DNA of 64,000 nucleotides from Bacteroides sp. (GTDB taxonomy: Bacteria; Bacteroidota; Bacteroidia; Bacteroidales; Bacteroidaceae): positions 1-64,000 of the forward strand of contig SUXY01000006.1 in the NCBI GenBank assembly GCA_015060705.1. The letters are read 5' to 3'. The notes beneath the pieces are model-generated. The model was not told the DNA's origin and made no database searches. It was given only the letters and a program-made list of their open reading frames with translations. The position numbers and the translations under genes were made by a program. Shown piece by piece: positions 15,482 to 25,056 of the stretch (the stretch's first letter is position 1; every line of letters begins with the position of its first letter).

Positions 15482-17631
15482 TGAAAAGAATACTTAATCT
15501 ACTAGCAATCATCCTTATGACTACGTCCGTGATGATGGCACAAGACAAGAAAAGCTTCACATTGGAAGACTTGATGCCGGGAGGAAATAATTACTTCAAC
15601 CTCCAGCCAAACAATTTGCATGGCCTCGCTTGGTGGGGCGATTTGTGTATCAAACCCGAAATGAGAGAGGTAAAGACCATCAATCCGAAGAACGGAGAAG
15701 AAAGTGTACTCTTTACCCTTGAAGCAATGAACAAGGCATTGGAAGCTGCCGGTATCAATCCGGTACGTGCACTCTATACCCTCAGTTACCCATGGGCGGA
15801 CAAGACCGAAGTACAACTTCCCAAAAGCCAAGGCTATGCCGTATACAATTGGGTAACCGGAGCGGTAACTACTCGTGACGACTTGCCAAAGGAACCATAT
15901 GCCAACGTGGATTTGAATGCTGCAAGCGGAAACATCGCTTACACTATCGGCAACAACTTCTATGTAAACGGACATCAAGTAACTGACGAACCGGAAGGCG
16001 TACTCTGTGGCCAAAGCGTTCATCGTAACGAATTCGGTATTAACGGAGGTATCTTCTGGAGTCCGAAGGGTAACTTGGTAGCTTTCTACCGCATGGACCA
16101 AAGCATGGTGACCGACTATCCGCAAGTGAATACATCGACTCGCATCGCTACCCTGGAACCAGACAAGTACCCGATGGCAGGTATGACTAGCCACAAAGTA
16201 ACCGTAGGTGTTTACAATCCGGCTACCAAGGAAACCATCTACTTGAAGGCAGGTGACCCGACCGATAGATATTTCACCAACGTAAGTTGGAGTCCAGACG
16301 AAAAGAGCATCTACATGTTCGAATTGAACCGCGACCAGAACCATGCCCAATTAATGAAATACAATGCCCAAACCGGCGAAAAGGAAGGTATGCTTTACGA
16401 AGAAAAGCATCCGAAGTATGTGGAACCACAAAACCCTATCACCTTCTTGCCATGGGACGAAAACCAATTCATCCTCCAAAGCCAACGCGACGGATACAAT
16501 CACTTGTATGTATTCGAAACCGGTAAGGATGGAGAATTGACACACCGTCAGCTCACCAGTGGTGAATGGATTGTAAAGAGCATTGTAGGCTTCAACGAAA
16601 AGGCGAAGGAAGTCATCATCATGAGTACCGAAATTTCTCCACTCCAAAGCAATGCCTATGCCGTAAATGTAAAGAACGGCAAGCGCCGTTTGATTGGTGA
16701 AGGAGAAGGCGTTCATCGTGTACAACTTTCCCATAGCGGAAAATACGTCATCGACAATTATACCGCCCACAACGTAGCACGCAACATCAGCCTCCTTTCT
16801 ACACAGAAAGGCAAGCCAGTCAACTTGCTTTCGGCTAGCCATCCGATGGAAGCATACAACGTGCCGGAAATTACCCTCGGAACCATCAAGGCTGCCGACG
16901 GAAAGACCGATTTGTACTACCGTCTCGTGAAGCCTGTTGACTTTGATGCCAGCAAGAAGTATCCGGCTATCATCTATGTATACGGTGGTCCTCATGCACA
17001 GAACATTACCGATACATACAACTATGGTGTACGCGGATGGGACCTCTACATGGCTCAGAAGGGTTATGTGATGCTAACCGTTGACAATCGCGGAAGTTCC
17101 AATCGCGGTTTGGAATTTGAAAACGTGACACACCGCCAATTGGGCGTAGAAGAAATGAAAGACCAGATGAAGGGTGTGGAACTCTTGAAGTCCCTCGGCT
17201 ATGTAGATGCTAACCGCATCGGTGTACATGGTTGGAGTTTCGGTGGCTTCATGACTACCAACCTGATGCTGACATACAACGATGTATTCAAGGTAGGTGT
17301 AGCCGGTGGTCCAGTTATCGACTGGAAGTTATACGAAGTAATGTATGGCGAACGCTACATGGATACTCCGCAGGACAATCCGGAAGGTTATAAGAATTCA
17401 GATTTGACTCAACGTGCCGGTGACTTGAAAGGCAAGTTGCAAATCATTATCGGAGCTAACGACCCGGTTTGTGTGCCTCAGCATAGTATAGCATTCCTCC
17501 GTGCTTGTATCGATGCTGGCACTCATCCTGATTATTTCATTTATCCAGGCGATGGTCACAACATGGCTGGACGCGACCGTGTACACTTGCACGAACGCAT
17601 CACACAATATTTTGAAGACTTCTTGAAATAA
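15478..17631 (+). CDS. Dipeptidyl peptidase IV (S9B), secreted
   Basis: 717 residues with a signal peptide ending at VMMAQD. The N-terminal eight-bladed propeller region is followed by an alpha/beta hydrolase with GWSFGGF (Ser near 587), GANDPVCVP (Asp) and GDGHNM (His). It removes X-Pro or X-Ala dipeptides from peptide N-termini in the periplasm, feeding peptide uptake. Two adjacent ATG codons (15478 and 15481) could start it; the first gives the ATGA overlap with the methyltransferase. Twelve bases separate it from purD. Confidence 0.93.
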   Translation: MMKRILNLLAIILMTTSVMMAQDKKSFTLEDLMPGGNNYFNLQPNNLHGLAWWGDLCIKPEMREVKTINPKNGEESVLFTLEAMNKALEAAGINPVRALYTLSYPWADKTEVQLPKSQGYAVYNWVTGAVTTRDDLPKEPYANVDLNAASGNIAYTIGNNFYVNGHQVTDEPEGVLCGQSVHRNEFGINGGIFWSPKGNLVAFYRMDQSMVTDYPQVNTSTRIATLEPDKYPMAGMTSHKVTVGVYNPATKETIYLKAGDPTDRYFTNVSWSPDEKSIYMFELNRDQNHAQLMKYNAQTGEKEGMLYEEKHPKYVEPQNPITFLPWDENQFILQSQRDGYNHLYVFETGKDGELTHRQLTSGEWIVKSIVGFNEKAKEVIIMSTEISPLQSNAYAVNVKNGKRRLIGEGEGVHRVQLSHSGKYVIDNYTAHNVARNISLLSTQKGKPVNLLSASHPMEAYNVPEITLGTIKAADGKTDLYYRLVKPVDFDASKKYPAIIYVYGGPHAQNITDTYNYGVRGWDLYMAQKGYVMLTVDNRGSSNRGLEFENVTHRQLGVEEMKDQMKGVELLKSLGYVDANRIGVHGWSFGGFMTTNLMLTYNDVFKVGVAGGPVIDWKLYEVMYGERYMDTPQDNPEGYKNSDLTQRAGDLKGKLQIIIGANDPVCVPQHSIAFLRACIDAGTHPDYFIYPGDGHNMAGRDRVHLHERITQYFEDFLK

Positions 17632-17643
17632 AAAAGATTAGAT

Positions 17644-18912
17644 ATGAAACTGTTACTTTTAGGATCAGGCGGACGTGAACACGCCTTGGCATGGAAGATT
17701 GCCCAAAGCCCGAAAATCGAGAAATTGTACATTGCTCCAGGTAATGCTGGTACCCGCAATGTAGGCGAAAACGTAGCCATCAAAGCAGACGACTTTGAAG
17801 CTATCAAAACATTCGTTATAGAAAACGGCATTAATATGGTAGTGGTAGGCCCAGAAGACCCATTGGTGAAAGGTGTCTATAACTTCTTCAAGGAAGACGA
17901 AGCCTTGAAGGACATCCCGGTTATCGGTCCAAGCCGTACAGGTGCTGTATTGGAAGGTAGCAAGGAATTTGCCAAGGAATTCATGATGCGTCACAACATT
18001 CCAACTGCTGCTTACAAGAGCATTACTGCAGAAAACTTGGAAGAAGGTCTCGCTTTCCTCGAAACCCTCGAAGCTCCTTATGTATTGAAGGCCGATGGTC
18101 TTTGTGCCGGTAAGGGTGTACTCATTCTCCCGACTTTGGAAGAAGCCAAGAAGGAGCTGAAGGAAATGTTGAATGGTATGTTCGGTGGTGCATCGGCAAC
18201 CGTTGTGATTGAAGAATTCTTGAGCGGTATTGAATGTTCAGTATTCGTATTGACCGATGGCAAGAACTACAAGATTCTTCCGGAAGCCAAGGACTACAAA
18301 CGCATCGGTGAAGGCGACAAGGGCTTGAATACCGGTGGTATGGGTAGTATCTCCCCGGTTCCGTTTGCCGACAAGGAATGGATGCAGAAGGTAGAAGACC
18401 GAATCATCCGTCCGACTGTAGAAGGTTTGGCTACTGAAGGTATCGATTATAAGGGGTTCATTTTCTTCGGATTAATTAACGTGAAGGGTAACCCGATGGT
18501 TATTGAGTATAATGTACGCATGGGCGACCCGGAAACAGAAAGCGTCATGCTTCGTATCAAGAGCGACTTGGTGGAACTCTTCGAAGGGGTAGCCGCCGGC
18601 AATCTGAATGAAAAAACATTGGAAATCGATGAACGTGCTGCTGTCTGTGTAATGCTCGTATCGGGTGGTTATCCAGAAGCTTACGACAAGGGTTATGCCA
18701 TCTCCGGTTTGGACGAGGTAAAAGACAGCATCGTATTCCATGCCGGTACTGCTGTCAAGGACGACCAAGTAGTTACTAGCGGCGGCCGTGTCATTGCTGT
18801 AAGCTCTTATGGAGCCAACAAGGAAGAAGCATTGGCACAATCGTTTGCTAATGCCCAGAAGATTAACTTCGACAAGAAGTATTTCCGTTCTGACATCGGT
18901 TTCGACCTCTAA
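17644..18912 (+). CDS. purD: Phosphoribosylamine--glycine ligase
   Basis: 422 residues, the usual length. GARS joins phosphoribosylamine and glycine with ATP, the second step of purine synthesis. The N-terminal [13 protein letters not shown] and the ATP-grasp segment with [11 protein letters not shown] and [10 protein letters not shown] are diagnostic, as is YNVRMGDPE with metal-binding residues. It sits in the middle of an operon of otherwise unrelated genes, with gaps of 12 and 10 bases on either side. Confidence 0.97.
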   Translation: MKLLLLGSGGREHALAWKIAQSPKIEKLYIAPGNAGTRNVGENVAIKADDFEAIKTFVIENGINMVVVGPEDPLVKGVYNFFKEDEALKDIPVIGPSRTGAVLEGSKEFAKEFMMRHNIPTAAYKSITAENLEEGLAFLETLEAPYVLKADGLCAGKGVLILPTLEEAKKELKEMLNGMFGGASATVVIEEFLSGIECSVFVLTDGKNYKILPEAKDYKRIGEGDKGLNTGGMGSISPVPFADKEWMQKVEDRIIRPTVEGLATEGIDYKGFIFFGLINVKGNPMVIEYNVRMGDPETESVMLRIKSDLVELFEGVAAGNLNEKTLEIDERAAVCVMLVSGGYPEAYDKGYAISGLDEVKDSIVFHAGTAVKDDQVVTSGGRVIAVSSYGANKEEALAQSFANAQKINFDKKYFRSDIGFDL

Positions 18913-18922
18913 TTAACTGAGA

Positions 18923-19855
18923 ATGAGTTTTAACAGGTTTCAGATAGAAGTGGCAACGGGAAGGTTCACCCTTCCCGTTGTTATCCTTGTATGCCTGTTA
19001 TTGTGGGGAGTTTCTTTCCAAGGATGGAACGAACTGATCAGTTTGGGAATTACAACCATCATTGGCTATGTCTTGATTGAAACCAATACCGCCTTCAACC
19101 TGATTCGTACCCGCACTACGATGCCGGTATGCATTTATTGGCTGATTGCTAGCGCCTTGTTCTTCCTTCATCCATTTGAATGGACCAACTTGGTTCCATT
19201 GATTTATTTGTTAGCCACTTACCAGCTTTTCGTCAGTTACGAATCCCCTTCGTTGTCTCCTCCTATCTTTCATACGTTCCTGCTCGTCAGTTTGGGAAGT
19301 ATGGTCTTCCCCCCATTCTTATACATCGTTCCTCTTTTATGGGGCAGCATGATTCCATTCCGTGCCATGAACGGGAAAAGTTTTTTAGCCAGTTGGATTG
19401 GTCTAATTACCCCCTATTGGTTTCTATTCGGCTATGGAGTTTATTTCGATGAAATGCACCTGCTGCTAAGACCTTTGCAGGAAGCGCTTCATTTTCATCC
19501 CATAGACTATCGTTGCCTGACAATCAACGAAATAACATCTTGGGCATACATTACGGTTCTATTGTTGATCAGCGGTATCCATTATTGGCAAATCGCCTAC
19601 ATGGACAAAACCCGTACACGCATCTTCCATTCATTCTTGGCCACTGCTGGAATATGGGTGACCGTATGCAGTATCTTGCAACCCGTGTATGTACGCGAAT
19701 GGATGTCTATCCAACTCGTTTGTACCGCTTTTTTAAGTGGGCATTTGTTTACTTTAACACGAAACCGGTTCTCGGGTATCTTTTTCATTGTTACATTTGT
19801 ACTATACATTCTACTAATGTCATTTAATTTATGGATGCAATACTTCAATTCATGA
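18923..19855 (+). CDS. Polytopic membrane protein of unknown function
   Basis: 310 residues with roughly eight to ten hydrophobic segments and short polar loops. There are no catalytic motifs I recognise. It is aromatic-rich (WGVSFQGW, FGYGVYF). It lies between purD and a YqaA-type protein and overlaps the latter by 25 bases, so the pair is translationally linked. A transport or envelope role is possible but unsupported. Confidence 0.8.
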   Translation: MSFNRFQIEVATGRFTLPVVILVCLLLWGVSFQGWNELISLGITTIIGYVLIETNTAFNLIRTRTTMPVCIYWLIASALFFLHPFEWTNLVPLIYLLATYQLFVSYESPSLSPPIFHTFLLVSLGSMVFPPFLYIVPLLWGSMIPFRAMNGKSFLASWIGLITPYWFLFGYGVYFDEMHLLLRPLQEALHFHPIDYRCLTINEITSWAYITVLLLISGIHYWQIAYMDKTRTRIFHSFLATAGIWVTVCSILQPVYVREWMSIQLVCTAFLSGHLFTLTRNRFSGIFFIVTFVLYILLMSFNLWMQYFNS

Positions 19856-20295
19856 TTGAGTGGGGCTATTTAGGCATGTTTCTTTCTGCCTTGATAGCCG
19901 GTACAGTGGTCCCTTTCAGTTCGGAAGCGGTACTGGTAGCTTGCATCAGCATGGGATTGAACCCCGTAGGATGTGTTTTGGCGGCTACTGCCGGAAACAT
20001 GATTGGAGGTATGACCTGCTATTGGTTAGGTACATTAGGGAACATGAAATGGATCGAGAAATATTTCGGAGTCGACCAAAAGAAGCTGGAACGTGCCGAA
20101 CGTTTTGTCAAAGGGCGTGGAGCCTGGATGGCTTTCTTCATGTTCATACCTTTTTTGGGGGAAGCGATTGGAGTCGTTCTTGGACTGATGCGTGCCAATG
20201 TATGGATTACTTCCCTATCCATGTTCCTCGGAAAATCGTTCCGATACATCGCCATTGCTGCTACGGCATTGGGACTGACCACTTTATTTGCTTAA
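19831..20295 (+). CDS. YqaA/DedA-family membrane protein
   Basis: 154 residues. SALIAGTVVPFSSEAVL near the N-terminus, GNMIGGMTCYWLG and RGAWMAFFMFIPFLGEAIGV fit the YqaA branch of the SNARE-associated/DedA family, linked in other bacteria to lipid-carrier flipping. Here it is compact, with four to five spans. It overlaps the preceding gene by 25 bases; the next gene's ATG is 5 bases past its stop. Confidence 0.85.
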   Translation: MDAILQFMIEWGYLGMFLSALIAGTVVPFSSEAVLVACISMGLNPVGCVLAATAGNMIGGMTCYWLGTLGNMKWIEKYFGVDQKKLERAERFVKGRGAWMAFFMFIPFLGEAIGVVLGLMRANVWITSLSMFLGKSFRYIAIAATALGLTTLFA

Positions 20296-20299
20296 ACTT

Positions 20300-20965
20300 A
20301 TGAAACTAGAACAAACAGCCGACGGAAGCTTTACCCTCTACGTACCCGAACTCGACGAACACTATCATTCGGTAAAAGGAGCCTTGACTGAATCGCAACA
20401 TATCTTTATTGATATGGGGTTGAAACATTCTACGGTTACAGAACCTCGTATCCTTGAAATCGGACTGGGCACAGGACTGAACTGCTTCCTGACCTTGATG
20501 ACGGCCGAAGAAACCCAACGGAAAGCACATTATACGGGTATCGAACGATTCCCTCTAGACATCGAAACGATTAGCCAACTGGACTACCCTTCCATCATCG
20601 GTAAGGGACACGAGGAAGACTATCTGGCCATCCACCAAGCACCTTGGCAAGAAGATGCCGTATTGTCGCCTTGGTTTACTTTGCACAAAATTGAAGGGGA
20701 TTTCACTCATTATACCTTCAACAAAGGATATGACATCATCTACTTCGATGCTTTCGCACCGGAAAAACAACCGGAAATGTGGGAGCAATCCTTATTCGAT
20801 TCCTTGTACCACGTATTGAATGAAGGGGGAATCTTGACCACTTATTGTGCCAAAGGAGTCGTAAGAAGAATGCTACAAGCTGCCGGCTTCGTCGTAGAAC
20901 GATTGGCTGGCCCTCCGGGAGGTAAAAGAGAAATATTACGAGCAACCAAACCTATTTCTGAATAA
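20300..20965 (+). CDS. mnmD: tRNA 5-methylaminomethyl-2-thiouridine methyltransferase (MnmD)
   Basis: 221 residues from ATG 20300; a TTG at 20288 overlaps the previous stop and is unlikely. EIGLGTGLNCFLTLM binds SAM, and YFDAFAPEKQPEMW is the hallmark of the MnmC N-terminal domain/MnmD family. The protein has only the methyltransferase half, without the FAD-dependent MnmC2 domain. It completes the mnm5 modification at U34 of certain tRNAs. Its stop directly abuts the znuC start. Confidence 0.88.
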   Translation: MKLEQTADGSFTLYVPELDEHYHSVKGALTESQHIFIDMGLKHSTVTEPRILEIGLGTGLNCFLTLMTAEETQRKAHYTGIERFPLDIETISQLDYPSIIGKGHEEDYLAIHQAPWQEDAVLSPWFTLHKIEGDFTHYTFNKGYDIIYFDAFAPEKQPEMWEQSLFDSLYHVLNEGGILTTYCAKGVVRRMLQAAGFVVERLAGPPGGKREILRATKPISE

Positions 20966-21727
20966 ATGAATCCTATTATCCAAATCAACGGACTTTGTGC
21001 CGGATATGACGGCAAGACCGTACTCAACCAAGTGGATTTGGCAGTGTATGAAAAGGACTTCTTGGGTATCATTGGCCCCAATGGAGGTGGCAAGACTACG
21101 CTCATCAAATGTATTTTAGGATTACATCATCCGCTTCAAGGACGCATCCGCTTTTACAAGAATGGTGAGGAAGTGTCTGAGATAACGATGGGATATCTGC
21201 CTCAATACAACAGTATCGACAAGAAATTCCCCATATCGGTATACGAAGTGGTGCTTTCCGGCCTCAGCAAGCAAAAGTCCCTCTTTCGCCGATACAGCAA
21301 GGAACAACACGAACAAGCCCGCCAAATGATTGTCCGCATGGGACTGGAAGGTCTGGAAGAACGCTCTATCGGTAGTCTGAGTGGGGGACAACTTCAACGG
21401 GCCCTGCTGGGACGAGCCTTGGTTTCGAATCCGGAAGTGGTTATCCTCGATGAACCGAATACGTACATCGACAAACGTTTCGAAGCCAAGCTTTATTCGT
21501 TATTGGAAGAAATCAACCAAGAACGGGCGATTATCTTGGTCAGTCATGATATTGGTACGGTATTGAAAAATGTCAAGACCATTGCCTGTGTGAACGAAAC
21601 GGTTCATTATCATCCGCACACCGAGGTGCCTACCGAATGGTTGGAAGAACATTTCGGATGCCCGATTGAGATGTTGGGACACGGCACATTCCCACATCGT
21701 GTATTGAAGTGCCACCACGACCATTAA
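20966..21727 (+). CDS. znuC: Metal ABC transporter ATP-binding protein (ZnuC-like)
   Basis: 253 residues. Walker A is GPNGGGKTTL, the signature LSGGQLQRALLGRAL and Walker B VVILDEP, with the switch His in VSHD. The chain resembles zinc/manganese importers (ZnuC/AdcC/TroB). It stands directly before a zinc-binding periplasmic protein gene, which supports zinc, but no permease gene is present in this unit. Start chosen at the ATG immediately after the mnmD stop. Confidence 0.85.
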   Translation: MNPIIQINGLCAGYDGKTVLNQVDLAVYEKDFLGIIGPNGGGKTTLIKCILGLHHPLQGRIRFYKNGEEVSEITMGYLPQYNSIDKKFPISVYEVVLSGLSKQKSLFRRYSKEQHEQARQMIVRMGLEGLEERSIGSLSGGQLQRALLGRALVSNPEVVILDEPNTYIDKRFEAKLYSLLEEINQERAIILVSHDIGTVLKNVKTIACVNETVHYHPHTEVPTEWLEEHFGCPIEMLGHGTFPHRVLKCHHDH

Positions 21728-21737
21728 CACTAGAAGA

Positions 21738-22592
21738 ATGAAGAAACTGATATACATCCTTATCTTATTGGTTTGTTGCGCATGTGGAAATACAGCGCAA
21801 AAGGACGAAAAGCCGATACTGACCGTCACCCTCGAACCCCTCCGCTATTTCACGGAAGCCATAGCGGGCGACCATTATCAAGTGGTAAGTATGGTACCAA
21901 AGGGAAGTAGTCCGGAAAGTTATGACCCTACCCCTCAGCAATTGGTCAACCTCAGCCGAAGTCAAGCTTATCTACGCATCGGTTATATCGGCTTCGAACA
22001 AGCTTGGATGAAAAGGTTGGAAGAAAACAACCCCGACATGAAAGTATTCGATACCTCCCAAGGAGTGGATTTGATTCGGGGAGAAGGTCATTGGCACGGA
22101 GACCATTTTCATGAAGGAGGGGTAGAACCACACATCTGGAACTCTACCCGCAATGCTAACGTCATAGCCAACAATATCTATACGGCTCTTTGCGAACTGG
22201 ATGCTGCTCATGAGGCCGATTACAAGCACCGTTTGGACTCCTTGAAACAAATCATTAACCAAACCGATGCAGATGTCCGCACGTCTTTGGAAAATGCGGA
22301 TAGCACTTTTCTCATCTATCATCCGGCGCTCAGTTATTTTGCACGAGATTATGGATTGAAACAGATTAGCATTGAAGAAGGAGGAAAAGAGCCTTCACCA
22401 GCCCAACTGAAAGCCTTGATTGAGGCTTGCCGGAAGGAGAATGCTCATACCATCTTTGTTCAGCAGGAATTCGACCAACGAAATGCCCAACTCATCGCTG
22501 ATGAATTGGGCGTAAATGTCGTTTCTATCAACCCATTGAGTTACGACTGGCCAGAAGAAATGCTTCGTGTAGCACAAGCCTTGAAACGATGA
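21738..22592 (+). CDS. znuA: Zinc ABC transporter substrate-binding lipoprotein (ZnuA-like)
   Basis: 284 residues. The signal peptide has lipobox CCAC and the protein belongs to cluster A-I metal-binding proteins. A His-rich loop (GHWHGDHFHEGG, about residues 117-128) is typical of ZnuA, and metal-ligand regions around EPHIW and YHPALSY are visible. It captures Zn(II) in the periplasm for the ZnuC transporter. It is the last gene of the long operon; the intergenic region after it holds a long inverted repeat. Confidence 0.9.
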   Translation: MKKLIYILILLVCCACGNTAQKDEKPILTVTLEPLRYFTEAIAGDHYQVVSMVPKGSSPESYDPTPQQLVNLSRSQAYLRIGYIGFEQAWMKRLEENNPDMKVFDTSQGVDLIRGEGHWHGDHFHEGGVEPHIWNSTRNANVIANNIYTALCELDAAHEADYKHRLDSLKQIINQTDADVRTSLENADSTFLIYHPALSYFARDYGLKQISIEEGGKEPSPAQLKALIEACRKENAHTIFVQQEFDQRNAQLIADELGVNVVSINPLSYDWPEEMLRVAQALKR

Positions 22593-22596
22593 GAAG

Positions 22597-22702
22597 TTCA
22601 CCACAGAGTACACAGAGTTCCACCGAGATTCTTCGCTTGCTCTAAATGACAATAAGTGTTAACAGATAAAACTCCGTGAGACTCTGTGTACTTTGTGGTG
22701 AA
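22597..22702. repeat. Long imperfect inverted repeat, REP-like element 1
   Basis: The outer arms 22597-22618 and 22681-22702 are complementary over 22 bases with one mismatch. The inside contains GAGATTCTTCGCTTGCTCT and AATGACAAT, which recur at 52141-52170 and in part at 59103-59160. It lies between convergent znuA and ahpF and may also terminate both. Confidence 0.65.
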
Positions 22703-22707
22703 AATAA

Positions 22708-24273
22708 TTAAATCACTCCACGTACTCGATCGTCGAATGCGGTAAGAGCTGCCTTGGCTCCTTCGCCCATAGCGATGATAATCTGCTTGTAAGGCACGGA
22801 GGAAACGTCACCGGCTGCATAGACACCTGGCAGATTGGTACGGCAATGAGCATCAATCACGATTTCACCGATGCGAGTTTTTTCCAACTCAGCGAATGGC
22901 TGACTATTGGCACTGAGGCCAATTTGTACGAATACACCATCCAATGGCAATTCGTGAAGTTCTTCTGTCTGACGGTTCTTCAACTGGAGAGCCGTTACCT
23001 TATCGCCATTGCCCATTACCTTCATCGTCTGTGTCGAAGTAAAGATTTCCACATTCGGAAGACTCTTTGCTTTGTCTTGAAGAACTTGGTCGGCCTTCAA
23101 GCTATCCATGAACTCAATAACCGTTACCTTCTTGCAGATACCCGCCAAGTCAATCGCAGCTTCGATACCCGAGTTGCCACCTCCTACTACGGCTACTTCC
23201 TTGCCCGCATAGAACGGACCATCACAGTGCGGACAGAACGCCACGCCACGACCGATGTATTCGGCTTCGCCTTCCACATTCAACCGACGCCAACCGGCAC
23301 CTGTTGCAATGATAACTGCCGGCGCACTGAACACTTCGCCCCCCTTCACGGTCACTTGCTTTTCCTTACCTTGGAAATCGGTTGACTCAATGCGGCGGTT
23401 CTCGAACAATTCAATCGGATAGTGAGTCAAGTGCGTACGGAGATTGTCCGCCAATTGGCTACCCGTAGTATAAGGTACGGAAATCAAGTTCTCGATACCC
23501 ACAGTTTCTTTCACTTGCCCACCGATGCGTTCCGCCACCATCGCCACCTTCAATCCTTTACGGGCCGAATAGATAGCCGCTGATGCCCCGGCAGGGCCAC
23601 CACCCAACACTACCACATCAAACGTACGATGGATAGGAGTATGGTCTTCGTTTTCAGTTTCTCCGGAAGACGGATAGGCTACCTCCAGCTTCTCCAACAG
23701 TTCTCCCAATGATCCACGACCTACATGAAGCATCTTACCTTCGGCAAACACCGCCGGTACGGCTTGAACACCCAACTTATCCACTTCGTTTTGGAAGAGG
23801 GCACCGTCCACCATCTCGTGACGGATATTCGGATTCAGCAAAGCAAAGATGTTGAGGGTTTGCACCACATCCGGACAGTTGGTACAGGTAAGCGATACAT
23901 AGGTCTGCAAGCGGATGTCGCCCTTCAAGGCACGGACACGTCTGGCTACCCCCTCATCAGGCAGGTTCTTTCCCTTGCCATCGGCATTCAGTACGGCCAG
24001 CAAGAGCGATGTAAACTCGTGTCCGTTCGGAATACCCCGGAAGGTAATGCCCGTTTCTTCACCGTTCTTCAGCAATGTGAAGGCCAAGGTATCGCCATCG
24101 GCTTCATGGATTTCGACCTTGAGATGCGGTGAGGTACTTGCAAAATCATTGAGAAACTCTATCAGCTGACTGCTCTCCTCACGCAGAGGAGACTGGCTGA
24201 TACGGAATGTATAATCGGCTTCCAGATTGCGGAAGATTTCAGTTACTTGTTGGAGGATAGAGGTTTCTAACAT
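22708..24273 (-). CDS. ahpF: Alkyl hydroperoxide reductase subunit F
   Basis: 521 residues. AhpF is a flavoprotein that passes electrons from NADH to AhpC. The tandem thioredoxin-like N-terminal domain carries CTNCPD (Cys130, Cys133). The FAD motif is GGGPAGA (224-230), the second disulfide CPHC (Cys347, Cys350) and the NAD motif [12 protein letters not shown]. The length equals the standard enzyme. It lies 59 bases downstream of ahpC, with a C/G-rich palindrome between them that may attenuate or process the transcript. Confidence 0.97.
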   Translation of the reverse strand: MLETSILQQVTEIFRNLEADYTFRISQSPLREESSQLIEFLNDFASTSPHLKVEIHEADGDTLAFTLLKNGEETGITFRGIPNGHEFTSLLLAVLNADGKGKNLPDEGVARRVRALKGDIRLQTYVSLTCTNCPDVVQTLNIFALLNPNIRHEMVDGALFQNEVDKLGVQAVPAVFAEGKMLHVGRGSLGELLEKLEVAYPSSGETENEDHTPIHRTFDVVVLGGGPAGASAAIYSARKGLKVAMVAERIGGQVKETVGIENLISVPYTTGSQLADNLRTHLTHYPIELFENRRIESTDFQGKEKQVTVKGGEVFSAPAVIIATGAGWRRLNVEGEAEYIGRGVAFCPHCDGPFYAGKEVAVVGGGNSGIEAAIDLAGICKKVTVIEFMDSLKADQVLQDKAKSLPNVEIFTSTQTMKVMGNGDKVTALQLKNRQTEELHELPLDGVFVQIGLSANSQPFAELEKTRIGEIVIDAHCRTNLPGVYAAGDVSSVPYKQIIIAMGEGAKAALTAFDDRVRGVI

Positions 24274-24299
24274 AGTTGTGATGAGTTTTTAAGTGATTA

Positions 24300-24324
24300 T
24301 TTTCCCCCTTATGAAGGGGGAAAA
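24300..24324. repeat. TTTTCCCCCTT/AAGGGGGAAAA palindrome between ahpC and ahpF
   Basis: An 11-base perfect inverted repeat with a 3-base centre. Similar CCCCCTT/AAGGGGG palindromes occur at 35293-35319 and 44592-44616. Within the ahpC-ahpF transcript it would form a stable hairpin and may act as a partial terminator or processing site. Confidence 0.55.
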
Positions 24325-24332
24325 TTGTTCTT

Positions 24333-24899
24333 TTAGATTTTACCTACAAGGTCAATGCTAGGCTTCAATGTTTCAGCGCCTTGTTTCCACTTAGCAGGAC
24401 ATACTTCACCCGGATGGTTCGCTACGAAGAGAGCTGCTTCTACCTTGCGGACAAGTTCGTCTGCATTACGGCCGATGCTGTTGTCCTGGATTTCGGCAAT
24501 CTTTACCTTGCCTTCCGGATTCACGAGGAAAGTACCGCGATACGCCATACCGTCTTCTTCAATCATTACACCGAAACCACGGCTAAGAACGCCTGTCGGG
24601 TCTGCCAACATCGGATACTTAATCTTGCGGATGCTTTCAGATGCATCGTGCCATGCCTTGTGAACGAAGTGTGAGTCAGTACTTACAGAGTACACTTCAA
24701 CGCCGAGGCTCTGAAGCTTTTCATACTTTTCGGCGAGGTCTACCAATTCGGTCGGACACACGAAAGTAAAGTCTGCCGGGTAGAAGAAGAAGATGGCCCA
24801 CTTGCCTTTTACATCGTCGCTAGATACGGTGGTGAAGTTACCATTGTGATATGCCTGTACTTTAAATTCAGGAAGCTGAGAGTTGATAATTGGTGTCAT
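24333..24899 (-). CDS. ahpC: Alkyl hydroperoxide reductase subunit C (peroxiredoxin)
   Basis: 188 residues, a typical 2-Cys peroxiredoxin. The peroxidatic Cys48 is in FTFVCPTEL and the resolving Cys167 in GEVCPAKW. It reduces H2O2 and organic peroxides with AhpF as electron donor. It is the first gene of the ahpCF unit. A TAnnTTTG box at 24951-24958 and an OxyR-like palindrome at 25011-25027 lie upstream, and oxyR itself ends 157 bases upstream on the same strand. Confidence 0.98.
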   Translation of the reverse strand: MTPIINSQLPEFKVQAYHNGNFTTVSSDDVKGKWAIFFFYPADFTFVCPTELVDLAEKYEKLQSLGVEVYSVSTDSHFVHKAWHDASESIRKIKYPMLADPTGVLSRGFGVMIEEDGMAYRGTFLVNPEGKVKIAEIQDNSIGRNADELVRKVEAALFVANHPGEVCPAKWKQGAETLKPSIDLVGKI

Positions 24900-24950
24900 A
24901 ATCGTTTTCTTTATTTAATCGTTAATACTATTTGTTTTCTTTTTCTGCTA

Positions 24951-24958
24951 CAAAAATA
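24951..24958 (-). promoter_or_regulatory. -7 promoter box of ahpC
   Basis: Minus-strand TATTTTTG, 51 bases upstream of the ahpC ATG. The OxyR-like site at 25011-25027 is about 60 bases further upstream, a position suited to activation. Confidence 0.6.
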
Positions 24959-25010
24959 TAGCAAATTTTCCGACTAAAACAAGAAAACCGATTGAATGGT
25001 TTTATATGGG

Positions 25011-25027
25011 TATAGACCTTATCTATA
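25011..25027. promoter_or_regulatory. Candidate OxyR-binding palindrome upstream of ahpC
   Basis: TATAGAccttaTCTATA is a perfect 6-base inverted repeat. It contains ATAG-N7-CTAT, the spacing of one half of the E. coli OxyR site. No clear second half 22 bases away could be seen. It lies between oxyR and ahpC. Confidence 0.5.
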
Positions 25028-25056
25028 AGCTTTGTTAATCCATTGATTATCCGATA

